Source: JANOSH01 sp031415695
GTDB lineage: Bacteria > Actinomycetota > Acidimicrobiia > Acidimicrobiales > Ilumatobacteraceae
NCBI GenBank assembly: GCA_031415695.1
Contig: JANOSH010000061.1
Span: 277,103 to 341,102 of the forward strand
Length of the DNA stretch: 64,000 nt
Reading direction: 5' to 3'
This document shows, one piece after another, positions 15,675-24,369 of this stretch. A program made the position numbers and the translations under genes. The notes under the pieces were generated by a model. That model made no database searches. It worked only from the letters and a program-made list of their open reading frames with translations, and was not told where the DNA came from. Every line of letters begins with the position of its first letter. Position 1 is the stretch's first letter.

Positions 15675-17918
15675 ATGACCGACGACACCCGTACAGCGTT
15701 TCGCACCTGCCCGCTCTGCGAAGCCGGCTGCGGCTTGGAGATCACGGTTAAGGCCGGTGCAGTGACTCGCATCCGCGGCGACATGAACGACGTGTTCTCC
15801 AAGGGTTTCATATGCCCGAAAGGTTCCACGCTCAAGCAATTCCACGATGACCCCGACCGTCTTCGTACGCCAGTCGTCAAACGCGATGGCGAGTTTGTCG
15901 AGGTCAGTTGGGACGAAGCGTTCGCCACAATCGAGGCTGGCCTTATGCCGCTCCTGGCCGAACACGGTCGGCATGCGGTTGCCGTGTACCTCGGCAATCC
16001 CGGGGCTCACAACATGGCGCCCTTGATGTTCAATCGCAACCTTATCCAGTCGCTCGGCACCCGCAACCGGTTCTCGGCCTCGACGGTCGACCAACGCCCG
16101 AAGGAAATTTCGGCGTCGTTGATGTTCGGCTCCGTGGCGGTACCGGTACCCGATCTCGACCGCACCGACTACATTATTTTGCTGGGCGCCAACCCATATG
16201 CCTCGAACGGATCACTGTGCACGGCACCCGATTTCCCCGGTCGACTCGAACGCATACAAGCCCGTGGCGGCAAGGTTGTAGTGGTCGATCCGCGGCGAAG
16301 CGAAACCGTCGAACATGCCGACCAGCACGTTGCCATTCGGCCTGGCACCGACGCCCATTTGCTCGCTGCGATTGCCCACACGCTTCTCGCCGAAGGACTG
16401 GCCGACCCGTCGAACGTGGCCGCGCACTGCAACGGTCTCGACGACCTCCCGGCCCTGTTGTCGCCGTACTCCCCCGACCGCGTTACCACGGTGTGCGGAG
16501 TCAGCGCCGACACCATTCGTGGCCTCGCTCGTGACCTCGCTGCGGCACCAACCGCTGCGGTCTACGGCCGCATCGGTACCTGCACCCAGGAGTTCGGCAC
16601 GTTGGCGTCGTGGCTTATCGACGTTGTGAACATCTTGTCGGGCAACCTCGACCGTGTTGGCGGGGCCATGTTCGCGAAGGGCGCTGTTGGCCAACCGTCG
16701 TCCAAGGGTAAACCCGGTAGCGGGCGTGGCTTTTCAATGGGTCGGGCCGTGTCGCGGGTGAGCCAGCAACCCGAGGCGCTCGGTGAGTTTCCGGTTACCG
16801 CGCTGCCCGAAGAGATCGAAACACCCGGACAAGACCAGGTGCGTGCGCTCGTCACCGTTGGCGGCAACCCGGCGTCGTCGAACCCGAACTCCGATCGCCT
16901 CAACGCCGCCTTGGCCTCGCTTGATTTCATGGTGTCGATCGACCCGTACATCAACGAAACGACCCGTCACGCAACGGTAATTTTGCCGCCGCCGTCACCG
17001 CTACAAAAGAGCCACTACGACCTGGCGCTCCTCAATTTTGCGGTACACAACGTCGCCAACTATTCGCCACCGGTTCTTCCGCTCGATGACGGGCAGCTCG
17101 AAGAATGGGAAATCATTCTGCGTCTCGCTGCCATAGCCGCCGGGCAGGGCCACGATGTGACTACAGACCAGATTGTGCACGACGCCGCCCGGTCCATGTT
17201 GGGCTCGGCTGTGCGTGACGAGTTCGGCCAAGTGCACGGCCGCGATGTCGATGAGCTCGACAAGCAACTCGGCGATCGAACCGGGCCCGAACGGATGCTC
17301 GATGTGATGTTGCGCACCGGACCGTACGGCGATGCGTTCGGTTCGGTGCCCGATGGCCTTACCCTGGCCAAGCTTGAAGCCAACCCGCACGGTGTCGACC
17401 TTGGCGCATTGGAGCCGGGCCGTATTCCCGATCTGCTGCGCACGCCGTCGGGCAAGGTCGAAGTTGTTCCCGATCTCATTCGTGGCGATCTCGGGCGGTT
17501 CGCGCAGTCGATGGATCGCGATTGGGATCACAGCATTGTGCTCGTTGGGCGTCGGCATGTGCGCTCCAACAACTCGTGGATGCACAACATCAAGGTGCTC
17601 ACCAAGGGTCGCAACCGCTGCACCATGCAGATACACCCCGACGACGCCGCCCGCCTCGGCATTCCCGACGGATCAGCAGCCCGAGTCACGTCACGCGTTG
17701 GCGAGGTAATCGTCACCGCCGAGTTGACCGATGGCATCCGTCCCGGCGTCGTGAGCATCCCCCACGGCTTTGGCCAACAACTTCCTGGGGTTCAACTACG
17801 CGTTGCGTCGGAGTATCGCGGGGTCAATACCAACGTGCTTACCGACGAGTACTTCCGTGACGAGTTGTCGGGAAACATCGCCCTGAATGGCGTGCCCGTC
17901 GCTGTTGCTCCCGCCTAG
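15675..17918 (+). CDS. Molybdopterin oxidoreductase, formate-dehydrogenase-like
   Basis: A 747-residue bis-MGD molybdoenzyme (DMSO reductase superfamily). The N-terminal [4Fe-4S] site is TCPLCEAGCGLE followed by Cys in FSKGFICPKGST; then come the molybdopterin domain (ILLGANPYASNGSLCTAPDF, VVVDPRRSETVEHADQHVAI) and the C-terminal molydop-binding barrel (ADGSAARVTSR-like, IPHGFGQQLPG). At the position where formate dehydrogenases carry Cys or Sec the sequence reads RFSASTVDQRPKEISASL, with no Cys, so formate is doubtful. No iron-sulfur, NAD-binding or membrane partner gene is adjacent; an electron partner must be encoded elsewhere. ATG 15675 chosen because family similarity starts at once. Confidence 0.88.
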   Translation: MTDDTRTAFRTCPLCEAGCGLEITVKAGAVTRIRGDMNDVFSKGFICPKGSTLKQFHDDPDRLRTPVVKRDGEFVEVSWDEAFATIEAGLMPLLAEHGRHAVAVYLGNPGAHNMAPLMFNRNLIQSLGTRNRFSASTVDQRPKEISASLMFGSVAVPVPDLDRTDYIILLGANPYASNGSLCTAPDFPGRLERIQARGGKVVVVDPRRSETVEHADQHVAIRPGTDAHLLAAIAHTLLAEGLADPSNVAAHCNGLDDLPALLSPYSPDRVTTVCGVSADTIRGLARDLAAAPTAAVYGRIGTCTQEFGTLASWLIDVVNILSGNLDRVGGAMFAKGAVGQPSSKGKPGSGRGFSMGRAVSRVSQQPEALGEFPVTALPEEIETPGQDQVRALVTVGGNPASSNPNSDRLNAALASLDFMVSIDPYINETTRHATVILPPPSPLQKSHYDLALLNFAVHNVANYSPPVLPLDDGQLEEWEIILRLAAIAAGQGHDVTTDQIVHDAARSMLGSAVRDEFGQVHGRDVDELDKQLGDRTGPERMLDVMLRTGPYGDAFGSVPDGLTLAKLEANPHGVDLGALEPGRIPDLLRTPSGKVEVVPDLIRGDLGRFAQSMDRDWDHSIVLVGRRHVRSNNSWMHNIKVLTKGRNRCTMQIHPDDAARLGIPDGSAARVTSRVGEVIVTAELTDGIRPGVVSIPHGFGQQLPGVQLRVASEYRGVNTNVLTDEYFRDELSGNIALNGVPVAVAPA

Positions 17919-17929
17919 CCGTTGCAATC

Positions 17930-18202
17930 TCAGCGGTCACCGCTATAGGCGTGGCTGCGGTGGGCGATCTTCAACACCACGATTGTTTTCGTGTCGTCCT
18001 CAATGCGGTAGATGATTCGATAGTCGCCCCGGCGAGCGGACCACCGACCCTCTAAATCGCGTTGCAATGGCTTCCCTCGACGTCTCGGATTGTCGGCAAC
18101 ACCTCCGAAAATAAACGCCACCAGTGGCTCACTGATTCTTGGTGGCACCGCATGGAGACTTCGCATTGCCGATCCAACCAGAAGTACGTCGTAATCAGAC
18201 AC
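17930..18202 (-). CDS. RelE/ParE-family toxin
   Basis: A 90-residue basic protein of the RelE/ParE fold: SAMRSLHAVPPRISEPLVAF (helix pair), KPLQRDLEGRWSARRGDYRI and IYRIEDDTKTIVVLKIAHRS, ending in the short Tyr tail (HAYSGDR). Arg and Tyr residues in RRGDYRIIYRIED match RelE-type ribosome-dependent mRNA interferases. The gene overlaps the upstream antitoxin by eight bases, the standard layout for a Phd/YefM-RelE pair. Confidence 0.88.
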   Translation of the reverse strand: MSDYDVLLVGSAMRSLHAVPPRISEPLVAFIFGGVADNPRRRGKPLQRDLEGRWSARRGDYRIIYRIEDDTKTIVVLKIAHRSHAYSGDR

Positions 18203-18476
18203 GCTTCGGAGGGAGGCCGAGCGAATGACGAACTAGTGCCTCGCTGAACGTATTGCCTTGGGATACCTCAGCCTCGGCCTCGGCGAGCGATGCATGGATA
18301 TCGGGCTGCGACAGCCAGAAAAGGGTCTCTTGCAGCGATTCCCACTCGTCGACGGACACCATTACCACGGCGGGTCGACCGTTACGGGTGATGGTGAACT
18401 GCTCATGCTGTAGTTCGGCGCGATCGGCATATTCCGACAAGTGTGTCTTCAAGTCCGAGAGTGAGGTCGTTTCCAT
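18195..18476 (-). CDS. Phd/YefM-family antitoxin
   Basis: A 93-residue antitoxin: METTSLSDLKTHLSEYADRA is the Phd/YefM DNA-binding N-terminus, and FTITRNGRPAVVMVSVDEWE its conserved strand pair; the C-terminal half (ASLAEAEAEVSQGNTFSEAL) would bind the toxin. The protein represses its own promoter, helped by the toxin; a palindrome in the promoter fits this. A GATAAT hexamer ends six bases before the ATG, so the transcript is likely leaderless. Confidence 0.9.
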   Translation of the reverse strand: METTSLSDLKTHLSEYADRAELQHEQFTITRNGRPAVVMVSVDEWESLQETLFWLSQPDIHASLAEAEAEVSQGNTFSEALVRHSLGLPPKRV

Positions 18477-18482
18477 ACTCCA

Positions 18483-18511
18483 ATTATCGACCTAAATATA
18501 GGTCATTACAA
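18483..18511 (-). promoter_or_regulatory. Promoter and operator of the YefM/RelE module
   Basis: On the minus strand, -35-like TTGTAA (plus positions 18506-18511), a 17-base spacer and -10 GATAAT (18483-18488), six bases before the ATG. The spacer holds the perfect inverted repeat GACCTA-4-TAGGTC (18489-18504), placed so that a bound repressor would cover the promoter. Confidence 0.75.
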
Positions 18512-18529
18512 GAGCCTTTTGAAGGGCAA

Positions 18530-19795
18530 TCAGCCGGGGCGGCTGGATAGCGTGGCCGACAGCGAGACGGTCGAGCCGTTACGCAACACATCAAATGACA
18601 CCTTGTCGCCTGGTTTACGGGCACGAATCGCCGCACCCAGTTCCGACGCAGCCGTAATGGCTTTGCCGTCGAACTTCGCGATGACATCACCCGTTTGCAA
18701 TCCGGCAGCGGCGGCTGGTGTGCCGGTCTGCACCTCGGTGACCGTAATGCCGTTAATGCCCGGTTGCGACGAAATACCAAGATACGCAGTGGCGGCAGCC
18801 GTAGGAGCCTGGCCCAACTTGAGCTGATCGAGCAACGGCGTGACGGTGTCGATAGCAATGGCGAACCCGATATTCTGGGCGTCGGGGATACCGGCTGAGT
18901 TAATGCCAACCACTTCTCCCGCCGCATTCAGGAGTGGCCCGCCCGAATTGCCCCGGTTAATCGCGGCGTCGGTCTGGATAAGGCCCGACAGTGTGACGTT
19001 GGCGTCGACGTCAAGCGTGCGGTTCTTGGCCGACACGATGCCCTTGGTCACCGACGGCGTATCACCAAGCGCTAGTGCGTTACCAATGGCAACCACATCG
19101 TCGCCCACCTGCAGGTTGGCCGAGCTGCCAATTGTCACCGGCATCAGATTTCTCGTGTCGGCAAGCTGCAACAACGCCACGTCACTATTGGGCGCGCTGC
19201 CAAGAACCGTGGCCGGACGACTGGTGCCGTCGCCGAGTTTGAGATTGATGACCACATTCGTGAGCGCACGGCCCGATTGGTCGCTGAGGTTGACGACGTG
19301 AGAGTTCGTCAGCACCAGGCCGTCCTTCGAGATGACGAAGCCCGAACCAGCACCGAACTGTTGGAAGACACCGTTGCGGGTTTGGCCTACTTCCACGGCC
19401 ACGACCGACGGTGTGACCTTGGCGATGATGGCCTTGATGTCGAGGGCCGGACCGGCAACCTTGAACGCCGTTGACGAGGGAGACCCAGATGCAGCCGAGG
19501 CGGTAGTTGGTGCAGGCACCGGTGCCGCCACAGTGCCCGAAGCCTTCACCGTTGTCACCGCCGACACGGACGAGACAGCCGATTGGTCCCGTGCCGCGAT
19601 AAGGGCGCCGCACCCGCCCAACGAGGCAAGCACCAACACAAGGCCGCCTATGGCGAGGTTCCGGTTCCGGCGAGGTTTCGGCGCAGCGGTAGGCGTTGAC
19701 GGCGGGGACGGAACCACCGGGGCCGGGAACCTGAATGGTTCAGCCGGCGCACGAAAGTCTGGCACGTTGTCGTTGTTGTCGAACTGAAAGCTCAT
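18530..19795 (-). CDS. HtrA/DegP-like serine protease with PDZ domain
   Basis: A 421-residue membrane-anchored S1C protease. A cytoplasmic Pro-rich N-terminus (about 1-40) precedes one transmembrane helix (LAIGGLVLVLASLGGCGALI), a low-complexity linker, the trypsin-like domain and one C-terminal PDZ domain (about 320-415, GINGITVTEVQTGTPAAAAG). The triad is visible: His in LVLTNSHVVNL near 165, Asp in NSDVALLQLAD near 205, Ser in NRGNSGGPLLN near 282. Such proteases degrade or refold misfolded proteins outside the membrane. It follows the VWA gene by 18 bases and seems to be the last gene of the moxR operon. Confidence 0.92.
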   Translation of the reverse strand: MSFQFDNNDNVPDFRAPAEPFRFPAPVVPSPPSTPTAAPKPRRNRNLAIGGLVLVLASLGGCGALIAARDQSAVSSVSAVTTVKASGTVAAPVPAPTTASAASGSPSSTAFKVAGPALDIKAIIAKVTPSVVAVEVGQTRNGVFQQFGAGSGFVISKDGLVLTNSHVVNLSDQSGRALTNVVINLKLGDGTSRPATVLGSAPNSDVALLQLADTRNLMPVTIGSSANLQVGDDVVAIGNALALGDTPSVTKGIVSAKNRTLDVDANVTLSGLIQTDAAINRGNSGGPLLNAAGEVVGINSAGIPDAQNIGFAIAIDTVTPLLDQLKLGQAPTAAATAYLGISSQPGINGITVTEVQTGTPAAAAGLQTGDVIAKFDGKAITAASELGAAIRARKPGDKVSFDVLRNGSTVSLSATLSSRPG

Positions 19796-19813
19796 GGTTT
19801 GATAGCCCTCCGG

Positions 19814-20779
19814 CTACAGAATTCGTTGGGTCCACCGCAGGGCAGCCATTGCTGCCAACACGGTAGTGAGAAGTGCGGCACCGGTGAACCAAGCGGTCAG
19901 TTCACGGGTTTGGATATCAAAGCTCACTGACGTGCTGATCTTGTCGTATACCGATTCCAGCTGGTCGGCGGTCTCGGCCGAAAACGTCTTTCCGCCGGTG
20001 TCGTCGGCGATCTTCTTCATGGCATCGGGGTCGGCTGGCACCCGGATCGTTTGTCCTTCGGCCTTGACGGTACCGTCTTGCGTACCATAGGAGATGGTGC
20101 TGATCGGCACACCTTGCGCCTTGGCGTTCGCGATTGCTTCATCGAGGGTTTGCGCTGCGGTCAACCCGCCCCGCCCGATGGTTGGCGTGCCATCGCTCAT
20201 GAGAACAACGACCGCCGATGAGGTTCCGCCGGTAGTCGGCGCACTGGATTGAGCTGCAGTGAGCGACGTGTCGATGGCATCTCCGGTAGCTGTACCCGGC
20301 CCGAGTTTCAGGCCATCAATCGCAGCAATCGCTTGAGCGCGGTCGGCGGTTGGGGCCACTAGCAGCCGGGCTTGGCGGTCGAAAGTAACCAGCCCGAGCA
20401 GAGTGGTTGGCGGGAGTCTTTCAATGAACGTTCGCGCCGCGGTTTGGGCCGCCGCCAGCCGCGTTGGTTCGACATCAGTTGCACCCATCGAGGCAGAAAC
20501 ATCAAGGGCGAGGATGACGGTCGACGACTCCTTAGGCACGCGCACCGTGTCGGCGGGTCGGGCAAAACCGACGACCGATAGCACCAACGCAACGAGCAAC
20601 GCGGCCGCGGGAATGTGTCGCTGCCACCCGGTGAATCGCGGGGCGACTGAGGCCAACAGGTCGACGCTGGTGAACCGAGTTGCAAGCGTTCGTCGCCGCC
20701 GCTGCATCACCAGATAGGCGATAGCTAAAGCAAACGGCACCAGTAGAAACAGCAGCCGCCACGCCGACAAGAACCTCAC
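19814..20779 (-). CDS. VWA-domain membrane protein (BatA-like)
   Basis: A 321-residue protein with two N-terminal helices (LLFLLVPFALAIAYLVMQ and ALLVALVLSVVGFA), a von Willebrand factor A domain and a C-terminal helix (TGAALLTTVLAAMAALRW). The MIDAS metal site is complete in its first part: VILALDVSASMGATD near residue 96. The layout matches BatA/BatB proteins, thought to act in envelope stress or in metal/cofactor insertion together with MoxR ATPases. It overlaps the DUF58 gene by four bases and is followed closely by the htrA gene. Confidence 0.9.
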   Translation of the reverse strand: MRFLSAWRLLFLLVPFALAIAYLVMQRRRRTLATRFTSVDLLASVAPRFTGWQRHIPAAALLVALVLSVVGFARPADTVRVPKESSTVILALDVSASMGATDVEPTRLAAAQTAARTFIERLPPTTLLGLVTFDRQARLLVAPTADRAQAIAAIDGLKLGPGTATGDAIDTSLTAAQSSAPTTGGTSSAVVVLMSDGTPTIGRGGLTAAQTLDEAIANAKAQGVPISTISYGTQDGTVKAEGQTIRVPADPDAMKKIADDTGGKTFSAETADQLESVYDKISTSVSFDIQTRELTAWFTGAALLTTVLAAMAALRWTQRIL

Positions 20780-21738
20780 GGTTGTACTCGTAATGGTAGG
20801 GCCGCAACGCGTCGGCGGCGACCGATGAACGTCGTGATGTCGGCCAGCCAGTCACCATCGGTCGAGAGCACCAGGTGTTCGGCACCAGCGGCCCGTATTT
20901 GGCCGGCGATGTGCCCGTGACGTTCCTTGGCCGCCGTCTGGTACCGATCACGCAGGCGAGCGGAGTTTGTTTGCACATCGATAAGCCGGCCTGTTTCGGT
21001 GTCGACAACCGACAGCATGCCGACTGCGGGCAGCGACAACTCGCGTGGGTCCACTACCTGAACGCAGATGACCTGGTGCCGGGTGGCGAGGCCGCGCAAC
21101 GATCGACCCCAATCGCCACCGTCGAGGAAGTCGGAAACCACGATCACTTGGCCGCGACGTCGATGGATACGAGCAAGCTGTTCGAGCCCGTCCGCAAGGT
21201 TCGCCGACGGAGCAACAGGCGTTGAGCTGTCATGGCGAGGTGTGTCGTGCAGAGCAGCAAGAGACGCCATAAGCGACGTGCGACTCGAACGCGGTGCCGA
21301 CCGGGTAATCGTTGGCCCACCGGTAGTGAGCACGCCAAGGCGGTTGCCCCGACGGACCGACAGCGACCCGAACGTGCACGCAGCAGCCAGAACGATGTCG
21401 CGCTTTTCGCACTTGGCTGTTCCGAAATCGAGACTGGCCGATCGGTCGGCAACAATCCAGGTTTCCAGTTCGCGCTCGGCCTCGGTCATTCGAACATGGG
21501 GTTCGAGCGAACGAGCCGTCAGGCTCCAGTCCAATCGACGGGCGTCGTCACCGGGTTCGTAACGACGGGCACCCGACGGTTCGATGCCGGGTCCGTTGTT
21601 GACACCGCGAAACTCGCCGGCAACTAGCCCATCGAGGCGCCGATTGATGCGCAGTTCAAGGTGACGAAGCGTCTCCGCGCGCTGAATGAGCGGCACCGGC
21701 GTATGACTCGGCCCAAGTGATCGGCGTTTCATGGCCAT
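20776..21738 (-). CDS. DUF58 domain protein
   Basis: A 320-residue soluble protein with the DUF58 motif GEFRGVNNGPGIEPSGARRY followed by EPGDDARRLDWSLTAR, which is the family's diagnostic GxxxSxxxGxGxEFxxxRxYxxGDDxRxIDW pattern, and a VWA-like fold behind it (TWIVADRSASLDFGTAKCEK). DUF58 proteins nearly always sit between moxR and VWA genes, as here, and are considered part of that chaperone-like system. Start and stop overlap both neighbours (ATG at 21738 shares a base with the moxR stop). Confidence 0.92.
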   Translation of the reverse strand: MAMKRRSLGPSHTPVPLIQRAETLRHLELRINRRLDGLVAGEFRGVNNGPGIEPSGARRYEPGDDARRLDWSLTARSLEPHVRMTEAERELETWIVADRSASLDFGTAKCEKRDIVLAAACTFGSLSVRRGNRLGVLTTGGPTITRSAPRSSRTSLMASLAALHDTPRHDSSTPVAPSANLADGLEQLARIHRRRGQVIVVSDFLDGGDWGRSLRGLATRHQVICVQVVDPRELSLPAVGMLSVVDTETGRLIDVQTNSARLRDRYQTAAKERHGHIAGQIRAAGAEHLVLSTDGDWLADITTFIGRRRRVAALPLRVQP

Positions 21739-22799
21739 CAGCCAGCGATGCTCGCCGGGGGAGGAAAGTAGGTGGTACCAGCTGGCGCTTCGGCATCACG
21801 GGGTGACACCGACGGCGGCGCGGCGGCGACCAATACCTGTTGCACAATGGTCTCGACGTCGACCCCGTCGGCAAGCGCGTCGTAGCTGAGACCGATGCGG
21901 TGGCGCAGTACCTCAGGCGCAACTGCGGCAATGTCGGCCGGCAAGACGAACCGCCGGCCGCGCAGAACGGCCAGGGCACGAGATGCCGCCAGCAACCCAA
22001 GCGTGGCGCGTGGGCTCGCACCCAACGCAATATGGCGCTGCAGTTCGGGCAAACCCCATTTCGCGGGCTCGCGGGTAGACATCACGAGACGAACGGCGTA
22101 CTCGGCAACGGCGTGATGGACAAACACGTTGTCGACCAAACTCTGCAATGCAAGTAGCTGGTCGACCCTCAACACAGTGTCGGCCACGGGGGCGCTAACA
22201 CCCATACGCCGGGCGATCTCCATTTCCTCGTCGTAGGACGGCTGGTTCACGATGATCTGCATCAGGAAGCGGTCGCGTTGCGCTTCGGGTAAGGCGTACA
22301 CCCCTTCCGACTCGATTGGGTTTTGTGTGGCCAGCACCAGGAACGGTCTGTCCACCTGGCGCGTGACGCCACCGATAGAAACCTGACGCTCGGCCATCAC
22401 CTCTAGCAAGGCCGATTGCACCTTGGCCGGGGCGCGGTTGATCTCGTCGACAAGCACCAGGTTGTGGAACACGGGACCCCACTCGATATCGAACGATTCC
22501 GACGAAGGCCGCCAAATACGTGTACCCACAATGTCGGCGGGCACGAGGTCGGGAGTGAATTGAATTCGAGCGAACGAGCCGCCGACCACGTGAGCCAGTG
22601 TCGACACGGTGAGAGTTTTCGCCAACCCGGGTACGCCCTCGATCAGGCAGTGGCCGCGAGCGAGCAGACACACCATCGACCGTTCGACCATTCGGTCTTG
22701 GCCGACAATCACACGCTTGATTTGGAACAGCGCGTCCTCCAGTAACGCCGATGCGTTCGGCAGTGCGCTGCCAGAGAGCTGGTTGGAAGTGTCGGTCAT
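21738..22799 (-). CDS. moxR: MoxR-family AAA+ ATPase
   Basis: A 353-residue MoxR ATPase: Walker A LIEGVPGLAKTLTV near 56, Walker B NLVLVDEINRAPAKVQSALL near 115, sensor 1 LVLATQNPIESEG and the C-terminal lid domain (ASPRATLGLLAASRALAVLR). MoxR proteins act as chaperones that activate or assemble partner proteins, usually with VWA-domain partners. First gene of a leftward operon moxR-DUF58-VWA-htrA. Upstream lie 120 bases without a gene, where its promoter must be. Confidence 0.93.
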   Translation of the reverse strand: MTDTSNQLSGSALPNASALLEDALFQIKRVIVGQDRMVERSMVCLLARGHCLIEGVPGLAKTLTVSTLAHVVGGSFARIQFTPDLVPADIVGTRIWRPSSESFDIEWGPVFHNLVLVDEINRAPAKVQSALLEVMAERQVSIGGVTRQVDRPFLVLATQNPIESEGVYALPEAQRDRFLMQIIVNQPSYDEEMEIARRMGVSAPVADTVLRVDQLLALQSLVDNVFVHHAVAEYAVRLVMSTREPAKWGLPELQRHIALGASPRATLGLLAASRALAVLRGRRFVLPADIAAVAPEVLRHRIGLSYDALADGVDVETIVQQVLVAAAPPSVSPRDAEAPAGTTYFPPPASIAG

Positions 22800-22919
22800 C
22801 GTTACGGGCTTTCAGCTGCGGGTGAACGTTCAACGCCCAGTATCCCTGTCAAGTTCCCCGAAAACCTCGCAGCCACCTGTGAATTTCCTGAGAATTGGTC
22901 TCGACCCTCAAGCATCCCT

Positions 22920-23213
22920 CTAGCAGCCGATGGCGGCTTTAACTGCTCGACAGACCTCGTTCATCTTCTCATCGCCCAAAGCTCCGATGTGCTGGATAAA
23001 CGCTTCGGGCGCTACCGCCATGAGCAGTTGAGCATTCAGATACGACGCATGGTTCAGGCCCGATTCGGCTCCCACGACCACTTCGCTAAGCAGGTGCCGC
23101 TGAGTTCGCGTGATCGGAATAATCTGGACGTCGTAAAGAGACACGTTCTCTGCCAGGATGAGCGCTGGTCGGGGCTTATCGAGCCGCACGATCCACAACT
23201 CGCCGCGTTTCAC
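22920..23213 (-). CDS. MazF/PemK-like toxin (second module)
   Basis: A 97-residue protein beginning VKRGELWIVRLDKPRPALIL, the MazF N-terminal strand pattern but with a shorter first loop than usual, followed by VQIIPITRTQRHLLSEVVVG and the C-terminal helix LGDEKMNEVCRAVKAAI. The GTG at 23213 overlaps the antitoxin stop by four bases (GTGA), which fixes the start. Probably a sequence-specific endoribonuclease. The last base of the gene is 22920; moxR starts 121 bases further on. Confidence 0.8.
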   Translation of the reverse strand: MKRGELWIVRLDKPRPALILAENVSLYDVQIIPITRTQRHLLSEVVVGAESGLNHASYLNAQLLMAVAPEAFIQHIGALGDEKMNEVCRAVKAAIGC

Positions 23214-23500
23214 GACTCGTCGGCGAACTGCGTCCAAAGCGCACGCGCGGCAATTGCTGTATCGACCGTAGCGATACGTTCAGAGGTGATGCCGTACTCC
23301 GTCGCCCAATCGACGTCGTCATCGCCGTACGGCCGTGGATCACTTGCCCAGGATTCGGCACTGCGGCGTGCATGTTCGGCGGCAATCCAAGCCGCCAGCG
23401 CCTCGGAGAGAAAGCCCGAGAGGTTAGCGAGACCGAGTTGCCGAGCCTCGTCGCAAAGGTGCGCTGGAAACGTGACCAGTTTGCGCTCCTTGATTGTCAT
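23210..23500 (-). CDS. Antitoxin of the second MazF-like module
   Basis: A 96-residue protein with a short N-terminal DNA-binding segment (MTIKERKLVTFPAHLCDEAR) and LGLANLSGFLSEALAAWIAA, resembling ribbon-helix-helix antitoxins, followed by an acidic tail (ASDPRPYGDDDVDWATEYGI). Start at ATG 23500: a TATACT hexamer (minus strand, 23507-23512) ends six bases upstream, giving a leaderless transcript, and the palindrome GTATATAC (23508-23515) overlaps it as possible operator. Confidence 0.78.
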   Translation of the reverse strand: MTIKERKLVTFPAHLCDEARQLGLANLSGFLSEALAAWIAAEHARRSAESWASDPRPYGDDDVDWATEYGITSERIATVDTAIAARALWTQFADES

Positions 23501-23519
23501 ACGATGAGTATATACGTTC

Positions 23520-24290
23520 TTAGTACGGGAAGGTTCGGCGGTCACGTCCGAATTGGAACCTATGGCGAACGGCCGCAACGTGGGCCGGATCAACCTCGGC
23601 TACCAGCAACGCCTCGGTGCGCGCGCCCGATGCGAGCACCTCGCCGAGCGGGTCGACAATCTGGCTATCGCCCACATACTCGAGACCACCTCCCGAGCCG
23701 ACACGATTCACACCAACCACATACGCCTGGTTCTCGATAGCACGTGCAATCAACAAGCTGCGCCAGTGATGACGGCGCACTTCGGGCCAATTGGCAGGAA
23801 CGACGAAACAATCGGTGACGCCAGCGAGCTGCCAACATTCGTCGGCGAACCGCAGGTCGTAACACACCAAGAAACTGCACCGAAGCCCTTCGATATCGAC
23901 TGTCAGGAAACGGGTTCCTCCTTGGTACTGCTCGGCTTCAAGCCCGTGACTAAACGGGTGAATCTTGTCGTAGGTGTGCAACTCCCCCGCCGGCCCAGCC
24001 AGTATCAACCGGTTGACGGGCCGAGGAATAGCGGGGTCGACCGTTGGTATCGAACCGCAAACCCACACATTGTGCCGCGCTGCAGCTCGCAGCAGAAAGT
24101 CGGTTGTTGCACCGCCAGGGCCTTCGCCGTGTTCGAGTGGGTTCATCGTGAAGCCGGTTGCGAACATTTCGGTAAGTACAACAAGGCGCGCTCCCGCCCC
24201 TGCTGCGGCGGCAATCATGGGCGCAACTCGTTCACGAGTTGCGGGCGCATCTTCGAACGAGATGTCATGCTGTATCGCTGCAACCTTCAT
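23520..24290 (-). CDS. Nitrilase-superfamily amidase (omega-amidase-like)
   Basis: A 256-residue carbon-nitrogen hydrolase. The catalytic Glu, Lys and Cys are all present: VVLTEMFATGFT (Glu at about residue 41), HTYDKIHPFSHG and CSFLVCYDLRFADECW. The YDLRFAD after the Cys and the WPEVRRHHWRSLLIARAIEN block are typical of branch members such as omega-amidase/YafV, which hydrolyse alpha-ketoglutaramate or similar amides. Start at ATG 24290, since similarity begins with MKVAAIQHD; an upstream ATG at 24341 would overlap the divergent promoter region of the fusion gene at 24370. Confidence 0.87.
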   Translation of the reverse strand: MKVAAIQHDISFEDAPATRERVAPMIAAAAGAGARLVVLTEMFATGFTMNPLEHGEGPGGATTDFLLRAAARHNVWVCGSIPTVDPAIPRPVNRLILAGPAGELHTYDKIHPFSHGLEAEQYQGGTRFLTVDIEGLRCSFLVCYDLRFADECWQLAGVTDCFVVPANWPEVRRHHWRSLLIARAIENQAYVVGVNRVGSGGGLEYVGDSQIVDPLGEVLASGARTEALLVAEVDPAHVAAVRHRFQFGRDRRTFPY

Positions 24291-24369
24291 ACCAAAACAC
24301 GGTAGTGGCTGTCCGCGCCGACGAGAGTGCCAGACCACCATGACAGGTCCTCGTTATCGTTGAGCCGAC

